Positions 44,947 through 55,603 of a stretch of DNA of 64,000 nucleotides are shown one piece after another. Location: NCBI RefSeq assembly GCF_029168945.1, contig NC_083605.1, positions 18,241,280 through 18,305,279 on the forward strand. The letters are read 5' to 3'. Position 1 is the stretch's first letter, and each line of letters starts with the position of its first letter. Source of the stretch: Cannabis sativa. Taxonomy: Eukaryota > Streptophyta > Magnoliopsida > Rosales > Cannabaceae. The notes below the pieces were generated by a model. That model was not told the DNA's origin. It ran no database searches and saw nothing but the letters and a program-made list of their open reading frames with translations. Made by a program: the position numbers and the translations under genes.

Positions 44947-47430
44947 ATGGTGGAGACAAGAGCTACACGTCATCCTCGCCCTCTAGAAGACGCTCAAGAT
45001 CCCAATGAGGAAGATGTAGCCTCAAGGGCAGCAGAGGAGTCCGAGGAAGAAGAAGAAGGAATAGTTCCCGATGAAAACCACGAGGAACACCTCGACGAGC
45101 ACGCTTATGATGATGGAAGCTACCAAGAGCTGGTGCTCCTCAGACAAAAAGCTATCGATCATGAAGCTGAGATCGAAGCTCAGAAAGTGCAAAATCAAAA
45201 AATGCATGAAGTGATGCTAGCCATGCAGAAAGCCATGGAAGCAGCTGGTATTCACGTGCATCCCAAGGCGATGGCCGCTGGACTCGACGGGGAGCCAGCG
45301 ACGTCTTCGCCTAATTCCCAGCAGCAAAGGCCTAGGGAACCTAGCCCTATAAGGCACCCTGCTGAGAAAAACCAAACAAAAAACCCTACTTCTGCCCCTG
45401 GTCGAAAGAAAAAGGCGCAGGATCCGCGTAAGGTCCGCTCAGATTTCCCTAAAGGGAAAGGTCCGCAGAGGGGCAAGCCCCAAAAAGGGAGTCTTGGCCC
45501 TCAGGATCGAGGGGACCGGAAAAGCGTTTCCGTGCACCAGGAACCAGGGGGTAGAGGAAGAGGAGGACAGAGATGTCCACCCATTGATCTGAGAAATCAA
45601 ATCAATGGGAACCAAGGTGACCTCCGGGATCACCTTGACCAAAAAAGATACAGACCCGTAGCCTCCTCGGGTACTGTAAACGAAGGGATTATGGCAGAGC
45701 TTGCCATACTTCGAAAAGATATTGCCCGAGTCTCCCGGAGGCAGAAGGGGGATGACTCCGACTCGGACAGTGAGGATCGGGAGCCCTGTGCCAAGCATAT
45801 CCTGGAGGCGGAGCTCCCTAAAAACTTCAAGATGCCCGAGATGGCGGCATACACTGGGAACTCCGACCCCAGTGATCACCTGTCACGATTCAACCGAGTC
45901 ATGACAGTCATGCGGGTCAGCAATGACGCCAAATGCCTATGCTTCCCCCTCACTCTGAGCGGATCGGTAGAGGAATGGTTCAAGAAATTGGAACCAGGAT
46001 CGGTGGGATGTTGGAACAAACTCCAAACCAACTTCCGGAGACAATTTGTCGCCGCCAGGAAGGTCAACTTGGAGGTTAGTGCCTTGACCAACATCAAGCA
46101 ACTGCCCACCGAGACCTTGAAGAATTACATCAAGAGGTTCCGAGAGGAAGCCTCGAAGACCAAGAAGGTCGACGACGGACAACAGCTTGCGCTTCTCCAA
46201 GCTGGAATCCGCACCGGGACTCCCTTCTGGAACGAATTACAGCAAGAAGGCGCTGCTAGCCTTCAGGACTTCCAGAAGCGAGTCCAAAAATATATTAACC
46301 TCGAAGAAGCCCAGATCGTGGCTTACGGAGGCTATTATCCCACCGGGATAGCAGGATACATGCCAGGAGTATCGCCCTCGGGTACTGTCCCGACCGCGAC
46401 CCCTCCGATAAGTGGCATACAGTTTTCTGCCACTCCCGGATACAGCCAGGGCCAAGCTTTGCCCCCGGCATCTTCCCATTACGGCAACCCGTCCGGGGTG
46501 AATGGACGGACTCCTTCACAGGCTGCCCCAACCGCTAGCTTAACAGGCCCTACCCAGGGGTCGAGAAGCAAAAGGTCTTCCAAGGGCAGCACCCGAACGG
46601 GAGAGAAGCGCCAAAAGAAGGGGTACACACCCCAATACACCCAGTACACAGAGCTCACGGACTCTCAGGAACGTGTATATTTTGCCACAAGGCAGAATAC
46701 GCACTACCGGAGACCCCAGCCATTGTACAGAGACAGCTCCCGGAGAGATCCGAGTAAAAGGTGCGAGTACCACAACGACATTGGCCACAGCACCAACGAG
46801 TGTAAAAATCTCAAAGATGAGATTGAGAATCTGATCCGTTTGGGCCACCTCTATGAGTGGATCAAAAATAGGTTGCCCCACCTTAACCCGGGGCAGGTGG
46901 CAGGGGCTATGCCTTCGGGGACACCAGGGGCTACAGCAGGAGTATTGCCTCCAGCTGCTCCTGCAGGTGACACCCAGCATATACCCGGACTACCGCCCCG
47001 GCCTAATGGACGGGTAGCTATGATCTCCGGAGGTCCCCATATCGGAGGAAACACTCAAAAGGAGCGGAAGAGATATGCCGAGGCCGCAAGACACAGTGAG
47101 GTGTGGGAGGTCACTCAACTCCCAGCTCAAAGGCCTCGGCTAATGGACCAGCCCATAACGTTCACGGAAGAAGACGCCAAGACGGTGCGTTTTCCTCATC
47201 ACGACCCGCTGGTCATAGAGACCCCCATTGCAAATAAAGTAGTGGCTAGGGTCCTGATTGACAATGGAAGTTCCGTGAACTTGCTCTTCAAAGAGGCCTT
47301 CACTGCGATAGGATTGACCGACCGGGACCTCTCTCCTAGTGGATCGCAGCTCACAGGGTTTAACGGGACAACGCTAATCCCGATGGGAAAAGTCGAGCTC
47401 CCGGTTACCTGTGCCGGATACCCCCCAAAG
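44947..47430 (+). pseudogene. Element D gag-protease, broken within protease
   Basis: The frame is open from MVETRATRHPRPLED at 44,947 to a stop at 47,664, but only the part to about 47,430 is genuine. It includes an acidic N-terminus, a Pro/Arg-rich stretch, the gag domain at about residues 280-400 (ELPKNFKMPEMAAYTG, EWFKKLEPGS), a zinc-knuckle-like CEYHNDIGHSTNEC near residue 610, and protease VLIDNGSSVNLLF near 775. The second half of protease (YNAILGRPAL) is in the +1 frame. The switch lies at a run of six C at 47,421-47,426; five C would keep one frame. The last ~80 residues of the apparent ORF are an out-of-frame tail. Confidence 0.85.
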
Positions 47431-50400
47431 CACGTTCAAGTATTGCACCTTCGTGGTGGTAGACTGTCCAACAGCCTACAACGCAATCTTAGGCCGACCG
47501 GCCCTCGTCGACTTTGGTGCAATAACTTCAATCCGACACCTATGCCTAAAATTCCCTACCCAGGAAGCCGGAGTCGGAACGGTGAGGGGAAATCAAGGAG
47601 AGGCCAGGCAATGTTACAACGTTGCCACCCACTTGCCAGTACTCATGGTCCGGGGGCCCCCTGAAGTAGAGAAGGCTGAAGAAGACGAGCTGGATCCTCG
47701 CATAGGATCCGAAAGGGTCGTAGAACCAATGGAGGACGTCGAAGAGATACCAGTGTGCGACGACGACTCCACCAAAGTACTCCGGATAGGGAGAAGCCTA
47801 GATCCGGAGGAAAAAGATAAAATAATAAAAACACTGAAGGGCGCCATCGACATTTTTGCATGGCGCCAAGAAGACATGACCGGCATCAGCCCTCATGTCA
47901 TCACCCATGTACTCAATGTCAACCCGGACATGCCCCCTGTACAGCAAAAGAGACGCCCGCTCGACTCGGTGAAAGCCGAGGCCTTAGAGAAAGAGGTGGA
48001 TAAACTTTTGTCCAATAGCATGATCCGCGACGTATACTATCCGGAATGGCTGGCCAATCCGGTCCTGGTGCCCAAGCCAAACGGGACTTGGCGGGTTTGC
48101 ATAGATTTCACAGATCTAAACAAAGCCTGCCCAAAGGACTGCTTTCCGCTGCCCAGGATCGACCAGATGGTGGACGCCACGTCCGGATTTAAACTGCTAT
48201 CTTTCATGGATGCCTATGCTCGGTACAACCAAATAAAAATGCATACGGCAGACCAGGAGTGCACTAGCTTCAGGACCGATAAGGGGGTATACTGTTACCT
48301 AGTCATGCCTTTCGGACTGAAAAACGCCGGAGCAACCTATCAAAGAATGGTTAACCGGATGTTTAAAAGCCTCCTGGGACGAAACATGGAAGTATATGTA
48401 GACGACATGCTCGTCAAATCCAAAGCATGCAACAGCCATGCAAGCGACCTAGAGGAATGTTTCGAAGTCGTCCGGAGATACGGCATGAAACTCAACTCGA
48501 AAAAATGCACCTTCGGGGTCAAGTCGGGAAAATTCCTGGGCTTCATAGTCAGCCAAAGGGGGATCGAGGCGAACCCGGAGAAAATCCAAGCTCTCCTGGA
48601 CATGCCATCCCCCAAAAAACATAAGGACGTGCAAAGTTTGACCGGAAAGGTAGCCGCACTGAGCCGCTTTATCTCACGGTCCACGGACAAGTGCATACCC
48701 TTCTTCAACATACTGAAGAAATGCCAAAAGTTCGAATGGACGGATGAATGCGAGGAGGCATTCAAAAGGTTAAAAGACCATATAGCCAAACCTCCTATCC
48801 TATCAAAACCCGTCCTTGGAGAAGACTTGTTCCTTTACTTGGCCGTCTCCGAGCATGCGGTCAGTGCTGCATTGGTCCGGGAGGAAGAAAAAATTCAGCA
48901 CCCCGTGTACTATGTTAGTAAACGCATGGTAGGGGCCGAGACAAGGTACCCGGTTATTGAAAAGTTAGTATTCTGCCTCCTGATAGCATCACGGAAGTTG
49001 AGACCATACTTCCAAGCCCATCCGATCAGAATTTTGACCAATCACCCACTCCGGCAAGTTCTCCAAAAGCCCGAAGCATCCGGAAGACTCCTCAAGTGGG
49101 CAATGGAGCTGAGTCAGTTCGACTTACATTACGTGCCCCGGATTTCCATAAAAGGCCAAGCCTTGGCGGGCTTCATCACCGAATGTAATGAAGCCGAGGC
49201 AACAGCCAATACACTGGAGCCACCCATCCCCACTTGGAGAGTATTTGTGGATGGAGCTTCAAATGAAAACGGTTCAGGAGCCGGAGTGGCTATGATATCG
49301 CCTACTGGGTTGCGGCTCCAGGCAGCACTCCGATTCAACTTCACAGCTTCGAATAATGAAGCTGAATATGAGGCCCTGATAGCAGGGCTAAAATTGGCTA
49401 AAGCTGTAGGAGCCAAGAGGGTGGAAGTCTACAGCGATTCTCAGCTGGTCGTAAACAAAGTTTCCGGAGAATACCAAACTCGCGGCGAAAGGATGGCCGC
49501 GTACGTAATAATAGTCCGAGAACTGCTCCACGAGTTCACAGACTATAAAATAGAAAGAATCCCCCGAGAAAAGAACGCTCACGCGGACTGTCTGGCTAAG
49601 TTAGCCTCGGACAGCGAAATCGAAGAGCTGGGGGTAGTACCAGTGGAACGTTTGGCAGAGCCAAGCATCAAAATAAAAGAGACCACACAAACGGTTGGGC
49701 AAGAACCCAGCTGGATGGTCCCCATCATAAGATACATAACCACAGGTGAGTTGCCCCAAGAGAGGGCACTGTCTCGAAAGATTCAGTATCAGGCTCATCG
49801 TTATGTAATGATGGATCAAATTCTCTACCGGAGAGGACTCAGCATGCCTTATTTAAGGTGTGTATCGGACCCTGAAGCTAGACAAATCATGCTGGAGGTC
49901 CATGAAGGGTTCTGTGGAGATCATACGGGAGGACCAAGCCTCTCAAAGAAAATATTGAGGCAGGGATACTTCTGGCCAACAATGAAAAAAGATTGTATAG
50001 ACTATGTCCAAAAGTGTGACTCGTGCCAAAGGTACGCGAACATACCGAGAGCTCCTCCAAATGAGATCACTTTGATGACCAGCCCCTGGCCCTTCGCGGT
50101 CTGGGGCATAGATCTCATCGGGTCTCTACCTACGGGAAAAGGAGGAGTAAAGTATGCAATAGTAGCAGTGGACTACTTCACCAAGTGGACAGAGGCTGAG
50201 CCTATGAAGACAATAACTGCTAAGAAGGCGTTGGACTTTGTTATTAAAAACATAGTGTGTCGATACGGCTTGCCTCACAAAATAGTCTCAGACAATGGAA
50301 AGCAATTTGATTGCGAGGAATTTACTGACTTTTGCAACCAGCACGGAGTAGTGAAAAGCTTCTCCGCGGTTGCCCGGCCTCAAACAAATGGCCAGGCGGA

Positions 50401-50689
50401 AGCAGTCAATAAAATCCTAAAGGTCACCTTGAAAAAGAAGCTGCTGGCCTGTAAAAATAACTGGCCGGAAGAATTGCCAAGGGTATTGTGGGCCTACCGG
50501 ACGACCCCCAGAACCACAACCGGTCACTCGCCGTTCTCAATGGCGTACGGTTGTGAAGCAATGGTCCCGGTGGAAACATTATTCCCATCCCACAGTGGAA
50601 GACGAGGTCCAATCCGTGCCTCAAGCTCAGCATCAAGCCTCTTCTTCTTTTCCCGAAATTTGGCAATCATGTCCTCGGGTTTGGGATAA
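47411..50689 (+). CDS. Element D pol: RT, dual RNase H, integrase without C-terminal domain
   Basis: Open for 1,092 codons; the Met at 47,411 is not a biological start, since the frame continues the protease. RT spans about residues 200-390 with VYVDDMLVKS near 329. The first RNase H spans about 470-590. The second (archaeal-type, a Tat feature) spans about 605-740 with FVDGASNENGSG, NNEAEYEAL and VYSDSQLVV. Integrase begins near 830 with the zinc motif (HEGFCGDH, CDSCQRY) and has DDE residues near 901, 961 and 997. After GCEAMVPVET (about residue 1,056) the usual C-terminal GPY/F region is absent, and the frame runs into sequence complementary to the 3' end of the antisense gene. No catalytic residue is visibly lost, but the missing domain should impair integration. 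Confidence 0.87.
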   Translation: MPDTPQSTFKYCTFVVVDCPTAYNAILGRPALVDFGAITSIRHLCLKFPTQEAGVGTVRGNQGEARQCYNVATHLPVLMVRGPPEVEKAEEDELDPRIGSERVVEPMEDVEEIPVCDDDSTKVLRIGRSLDPEEKDKIIKTLKGAIDIFAWRQEDMTGISPHVITHVLNVNPDMPPVQQKRRPLDSVKAEALEKEVDKLLSNSMIRDVYYPEWLANPVLVPKPNGTWRVCIDFTDLNKACPKDCFPLPRIDQMVDATSGFKLLSFMDAYARYNQIKMHTADQECTSFRTDKGVYCYLVMPFGLKNAGATYQRMVNRMFKSLLGRNMEVYVDDMLVKSKACNSHASDLEECFEVVRRYGMKLNSKKCTFGVKSGKFLGFIVSQRGIEANPEKIQALLDMPSPKKHKDVQSLTGKVAALSRFISRSTDKCIPFFNILKKCQKFEWTDECEEAFKRLKDHIAKPPILSKPVLGEDLFLYLAVSEHAVSAALVREEEKIQHPVYYVSKRMVGAETRYPVIEKLVFCLLIASRKLRPYFQAHPIRILTNHPLRQVLQKPEASGRLLKWAMELSQFDLHYVPRISIKGQALAGFITECNEAEATANTLEPPIPTWRVFVDGASNENGSGAGVAMISPTGLRLQAALRFNFTASNNEAEYEALIAGLKLAKAVGAKRVEVYSDSQLVVNKVSGEYQTRGERMAAYVIIVRELLHEFTDYKIERIPREKNAHADCLAKLASDSEIEELGVVPVERLAEPSIKIKETTQTVGQEPSWMVPIIRYITTGELPQERALSRKIQYQAHRYVMMDQILYRRGLSMPYLRCVSDPEARQIMLEVHEGFCGDHTGGPSLSKKILRQGYFWPTMKKDCIDYVQKCDSCQRYANIPRAPPNEITLMTSPWPFAVWGIDLIGSLPTGKGGVKYAIVAVDYFTKWTEAEPMKTITAKKALDFVIKNIVCRYGLPHKIVSDNGKQFDCEEFTDFCNQHGVVKSFSAVARPQTNGQAEAVNKILKVTLKKKLLACKNNWPEELPRVLWAYRTTPRTTTGHSPFSMAYGCEAMVPVETLFPSHSGRRGPIRASSSASSLFFFSRNLAIMSSGLG

Positions 50690-53600
50690 AAAGTGAGCTT
50701 GATACTCTGATCGTTGGTGGCCCAAGCCATGTAGACACCATCATCAAAGCGCTTTGGGCACCGGGCGCAGGAGACAGGAGAAAGGAGCTCGGCCCTCTTG
50801 GCCTTCCTGGTAGACTGATCTTTGTAGTCCCGAAGCTCCTTCAACTCCGCAGCTAGAGCGGCCTTGGATTCGATATCCGACTGGTGAGTCTCCTCTAGAG
50901 ACCTCACCTTGGCGGCCATTTCATCCAAAGCCTCCCTGGCCTCCCGAAGATCTCGCCTAGCCTTCTCGGCAGCCTCAGTTTGAGCCCTTAGTTCCTCCTG
51001 ATGATGGGCCTCCATCCTGCCTCTCCGCTGGGCCTCGGCCTGGATCATGGCCTCCGCCTGAGCCTCCCTCCGGATGGCCTCCTCCTCCTTAGCCTTGGCC
51101 TTCTCTTCCTTGGCCTTGGCCGCTGCTTCCTGGCGCTCGGCAACCTCTTGGTAGATCTGCCTCTCCGCTGTGAGGTCTTGGAGGACCTTCCTGACGTCGT
51201 TCATGTCCCCAAAGTCGGACAGAGCGAAGCCATGGTTTATGATGTTCCTGGAGAGGCGACCAGCCTCAGCAGCAAGCTGAACCATAACGGGGTATAAGAA
51301 AAAAATTTCTCAGAGGAAGAAAACAAAATACAAACAACAAAAAGGAAACGCAAAAATTGCATAGTACTTACCACTGTGAGGGAATGGCTGAGGTCCTGGA
51401 CCTGGAAGATGGAGTTCAGGGAAGCGCAAGTGGCGAACCGTTTGGGCGCACAGCGTGTAAGCTGAGAAGCAAACTCACCGGTCATTTCCGCGGCAAAGGG
51501 AGCCAAAGTGGGCCCTAGGAGGGGACGGAACCAGTCCGTTAAAGGGTCCAGGTTGAGGTTCCACGGATCATGATAGTCCGGATGGTTGATGCTCGCCTCA
51601 ACCTCAGCTCGCAGAATCCTCCTAAGGGCCTCCACCTCGGCATATCCCCGGGAGTACTCGTCCATAGCGTAGTTGTGTTTGGCTATGCGAAGCTCCTGCC
51701 TCACCTCATCCCCCGGAATCGGGGTAAGATCAATGTGAGGAGGAGCAGGATTTTCCTCCATCGGAGAAACCCCGCCGTCTAGGCCGTGAGCGGGAGTGTC
51801 GGCCCTCCGAGGCCTCTTCGGCTCGTCCTGGGCAATCATCTTGCCCTTACGCTTGCGAATCAGAGCCACTTCAGGCTCCTCCTCGTCCTCCTCTGCTACC
51901 ACTGGAAGGGCTTGAGGCTCTCCAGTACCCTCGGCGGCTTCCTCCGAGAAGTCCCACCCTTTCCCTTGGCCTTCTCCCGGAAGCACCTCCTCGTCATCCA
52001 CTAAGTCAATGGTTTCGGGAGGAGCGCCGGAAGGAGCCTTCAAGGAAGGAGCCGGGGGAGAGGGGGTGAAAGCCGGAGGAGCCACCGGAGTATGGACCCC
52101 GGCAAGCTGTTCCAGGATGGCATCCATGGAGGTACCTGTTCCAATAAAATAAGCAAGTGTTAGAAGTTCGTGAGAAACTGCTTACAAAAGGTGCAGCAAA
52201 TAAACTACTCCTACCCGGACTTCCTAATTCGGCCCTAGCAAAGTCCCGAACTTTAATGCTGGCAGCATCATCTCCAAGATAACTGTCCGAGGGCCGAAAC
52301 CAGCTGGACGCTATGTAAGCCGACGGACCTAAGGGAATAGGTTCCGGAGGGCCGGGACCCATCCGGGACCGACCTAGGTAATCTCCTAAGTTTGTAAAAT
52401 AAAATTCCTTCAAATGATCCCCCCACCGGGTCGACGGCATCTTAAACCTACGGAGACGCTCGTCGAACCCTATGGGCCTACGACTGGTATATTCATCAAC
52501 GGAAGGGACATAGTGAATTATCAAGGGAGACTTACCACCAGCACCGGAAGTGCTAGCACCGGGAGCACCCGAGTTTGTTCGGGACCGAAGGCCGAGGCCG
52601 GAAGTCTGGTTCTCGAAGAACCTTCAAGACGAAGGGGCCCCGGCGGGAAGGACCCCCAATCTCTTCTTGAAGAATCTTGTCAAAAAATTTTGCCTCGTAC
52701 TTCCCGCCAATGGCTTGGCTCCTTCGTACCACCGACTCCCCACGCGAAGCCCTCTCCCGCAGGCAGCCACGGGCCTTAGAATACGCCTTCTCCTGGGCCT
52801 TCCGGTAGAGATAATCTTGATACTTCTTCTCTGCCGTGGCAATGAGCTCATCCCGGAAGGCCTTCTCCGCAACCGGCGCCCTCACATTAGGGCAGATGAC
52901 CTTGGAGAGGTTGGAGTCATCCACGGATTGATGAGAAAGGATAAGTTTAGCCTTTCTACAATTCTCCGTGGTGACCAGGCCCCCGACATCAAGATCGGCG
53001 TGGTCGTAGGAGGCGAAGGCTTGGGCCCTTCGAAGGAAAGCCTGAGTGGGGAGCGTCCGCTGGTAAGGTGGGATCCGCACCCACTCCGTGAGAAGCTCCG
53101 GGTGGTCCACGGCCCTGAACCCGGACGAGAAGAAAAATCGGTGGCGGTACTCCTTAACATGAGTCTGCCTATTATACGGAACCATCCCCTCGTTAGCAGG
53201 GTGGATCCGGAACCCATAAAAACCATCCTTAAGTTTGTCCCCTTTCTTGGGGACGGATACAAGTTCGTAAAAATACAAAATTTCCGCCGGGCTGGGAGAC
53301 CCCCAGCCGCGGGCGGTGTAAAAAATAAATAAGCCTGAGAGCAGGCGGTAAGCTTGAGGAATAAGTTGGTATGGCGCAAGGCCGACAAATACAAGAAAAT
53401 TAACAAAATAATCCTGGAGCGGGAGCATGGCACCGGCCATCAAATGGGTCTGACTCCAAGCCCCGAAGCCGTCATAGTTGTGATTGGGCGTCTCCGAGTC
53501 ACGAGGAGGCCGGTGGAAGGTCCCTGAGGTAGAGGGTTTGATCCCAGCCACATTAATGATGTTCTCCAGCTGGTGAGGGCAAGTCAGGGTCGATCGAAGC

Positions 53601-53736
53601 TCGGCCGCTTCCCAACCAGTGGCGCGGGACTTGTACCCTTCCTGGGCAACAGGTCCCAGAGAAACCTCCTCCAGGGTGGCTATGTTTTTCCCTTTCTTCT
53701 TCGAAGATTTCGAGCCAGAAGCAGACATTTTATGTT
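50524..53736 (-). pseudogene. Antisense intron-bearing gene of element D (Tat additional ORF)
   Basis: Read on the minus strand, opposite to gag-pol. Start ATG at 53,728-53,726 (MSASGSKSSKKKGKN), nine bases after a strong splice acceptor. Inferred coding exons are 53,736-52,536, 52,385-52,215, 52,135-51,372 and 51,276-50,524. Introns are 52,535-52,386 (GTAAGT to CTTAG), 52,214-52,136 (GTAGGA to AACAG) and 51,371-51,277 (GTAAGT to TTCAG); the reading phases agree across the last two. Exon 2 contains AGAMLPLQDYFVNFLVFVG, resembling the plant 'putative gypsy type transposon' family. The last exon is a long Ala/Glu/Lys-rich coiled coil. A TAG at 52,555-52,553, just before the second donor, implies a frameshift in exon 2, so this copy may not make full-length protein. 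Function is unknown. Confidence 0.7.
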
Positions 53737-54180
53737 CTGAGAAAAACAAAAAGAAAAAACCCAGCAGTTAGGCCCCATACCAAACCCTAAATCAGGAAAA
53801 AGGGAGTGGGGGTCCCCTAACCGCTGGAAAGAGGCCCCCTCCGGACACGTGTCACCTGGGAAACTCAGGAGAGAATCCCTGAACAAGTGTCGGGTGCAGT
53901 AAAATCGCAGAAAAGTGGTTTTGCAAAAAGAAAAAGAAAAGAGAAAAGCCTTCCTATGCCCTAAGCAATTGCTAAACGAAGAACACATGGCCTCCTTCAA
54001 GCAAAGCTGTATGCCTATGACAGAGGCATGACGATGGCGACTCTACAACTAACACAATAAACATAAAGCATAACTCGAAGAACTCAAACACTCACACACC
54101 CAGAAGTCTCTAAGTGCGAACCCAGAAAACAAACAAAGTAAATGTAAGCATGTTATTATTTAAAGATGCAAGAAACTTAC
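53737..54180 (-). other. 5' UTR intron of the element D antisense gene
   Basis: The donor ACT|GTAAGTTTC is at 54,180, and the acceptor is TTTTTGTTTTTCTCAG ending at 53,737 after a strong pyrimidine tract, nine bases before the start codon. It is inferred from consensus alone; no transcript data are available here. Confidence 0.65.
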
Positions 54181-54378
54181 AGTTGATTGTTGAACTGGGG
54201 GTACTGAGTATGGTTGAATGAGAGTTGAGAGGCACTGGCAAAACCGAACACTGGAAAATTAAAAGAAAGTGTTTAAGTGTTAAAGCAGTTTGTGCTACTT
54301 TGAGGAATTTTCTCTCTGAGAAATTCGAGCAGAAATGGCAAGGAATGGAAAGTAACCGAAATGAAGGAAAGGTGGTGG

Positions 54379-54386
54379 CTTTTATA
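54379..54386 (-). promoter_or_regulatory. TATA box of the element D antisense gene
   Basis: The minus strand reads CCTATAAAAGCC, close to the plant TATA consensus. It lies ~200 bp upstream of the 5' UTR intron donor, so transcription would begin near 54,350 and yield a 5' UTR of about 170 nt before splicing. It lies outside the LTR, so the gene appears to have its own promoter. Confidence 0.65.
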
Positions 54387-54801
54387 GGCAAAAGTGCATG
54401 AGGAACAGGCGTCTTCACCTACCAATCGTACGGTGGGGGAAACGCGCGATTCGAATTCCCAATAAATCAACGGACCAGATCAATCTACCATTAAGGCGGT
54501 GGAAACGTTTGAGTATCCGTCTGACACCATCAATCCGCCGCATCAATCATGGGGCGTGAAACGAATCGACCTCTGCAAAAGTGAATCGCCGCATTTAATG
54601 CCATTATTAGACACACCTTCACGCGCCCCCAAGTCGTATCAGAAGACCGAGGAGGCGGCTGGAAACATTCCTGCAAATAAACATATTGCTGCATTAAATG
54701 ACATCATTTAATGTGCCCCCACGCGCTCGAGGCTCGAGCTAGGAAAACGAGGGGTCAACCGGAGACACTTGAACAAGCCTTGGTTTATTTTTACTAAGTA
54801 A
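54387..54801. other. Upstream region of the antisense gene of element D
   Basis: Non-coding, relatively GC-rich sequence between the TATA box and the PPT. It would hold upstream promoter elements of the antisense gene. CATTTAATG-type motifs recur (54,592-54,601; 54,692-54,701), and similar text occurs in the LTR. No coding frame is supported. Confidence 0.45.
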
Positions 54802-54820
54802 ACAAGGCTTGGGGGGTAAA
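54802..54820 (+). promoter_or_regulatory. Polypurine tract of element D
   Basis: AACAAGGCTTGGGGGGTAAA lies immediately before the 3' LTR, the expected plus-strand primer position. Confidence 0.7.
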
Positions 54821-55603
54821 TGTTGCTCCAAAATTTGCCCAAAATACGTGGACCAGTCAAGAGGGGACACGTGGATCAGATAACTTGGAAAGATTTGCTA
54901 AGTCTTTTTATGCCACCAGGAAAGCGCTATTAACATGGGTCCCGGAGGAGACACCCGGAGTACAAGTTACTCCCGGAAGCTAGTATAGCGTGAAGGCCCT
55001 TCGGGATGTGTCAGATCTCTCCCGAGAAATCAAGTCGCATTTAATGCTGCATGGGAGGAAGCGTGTTGGGACTGTAACACGCAATAAAGTCTGACGGCAC
55101 AACCCCCAAACAGCAGCGCTACAGTAATGATCATTTAAGTCTAGCGACGGCTATTCTGCGAAGAGTCACGTCAATCATAAGACAAAAAGGACATTCTCCA
55201 TAAAAGCCCTACAGCACCTAGGGATTTGACCATGCATCACCCATGGTATATTCATCGGAAATGCCCAACTTTATGGATACTTACAGACACATGTGTAAGA
55301 ACAATTCTAGGGATTACCCCACAAAAACACTATAAATACCCCCCTCAAAGCTCATTTAATGGGGTCGGAGAATCTTGGTTGCAAAAGAGCAAGAAGAGAA
55401 AAAACTCACCAAGAACATTCTCTGTATTTAAGAGAAAAACATTCTCTCAAGTGTAGAATCTGTATTAAATACATCCATTAATAGCAGTGGCTCGTGGACT
55501 AAGGCTCATTAACGCCCCAACCACGTAAAAAGTCTTCATCTCACTTTCTTACAGCTCATCATTATATTTATATTTTAACAGTTGCCGAAAACCTCGGTCA
55601 ACA
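54821..55603 (+). repeat. 3' LTR of element D
   Basis: A 783-bp LTR (TGTTGCTCC to GGTCAACA). A TATA box is at 55,330-55,339. The right flank GGTGT matches the left flank at 34,630-34,634. This uninterrupted copy shows what the 5' LTR was before element G inserted and fixes G's insertion site at GCTAT. Confidence 0.92.

Larger units (their letters stand above)
34635..55603 (+). mobile_element. Element D: young Tat-type Ty3/gypsy element
   Basis: A plus-strand element bounded by GGTGT on both sides (34,630-34,634 and 55,604-55,608). Its 5' LTR is split by element G (34,969-44,430). Internal order is leader, gag-protease (44,947-47,430), pol (about 47,411-50,689), antisense intron-bearing gene (50,524-54,386, minus), PPT (54,802-54,820) and 3' LTR (54,821-55,603). 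The LTRs differ by two C/T changes and one C-run indel over ~782 bp by eye, so insertion is recent. It is nevertheless defective, with a frameshift in protease and loss of the integrase C-terminal domain. Confidence 0.88.

Noticed and set aside
45022..47054. Minus-strand ORFs opposite element D gag
   Set aside because: They are shadows of gag-protease without promoter, splice signals or domains, unlike the true antisense gene at 50,524-54,386.
47411..47664. Programmed frameshift between gag and pol in element D
   Set aside because: The frame switch falls inside the protease domain rather than at a domain boundary, and it is explained by one extra C in a homopolymer.
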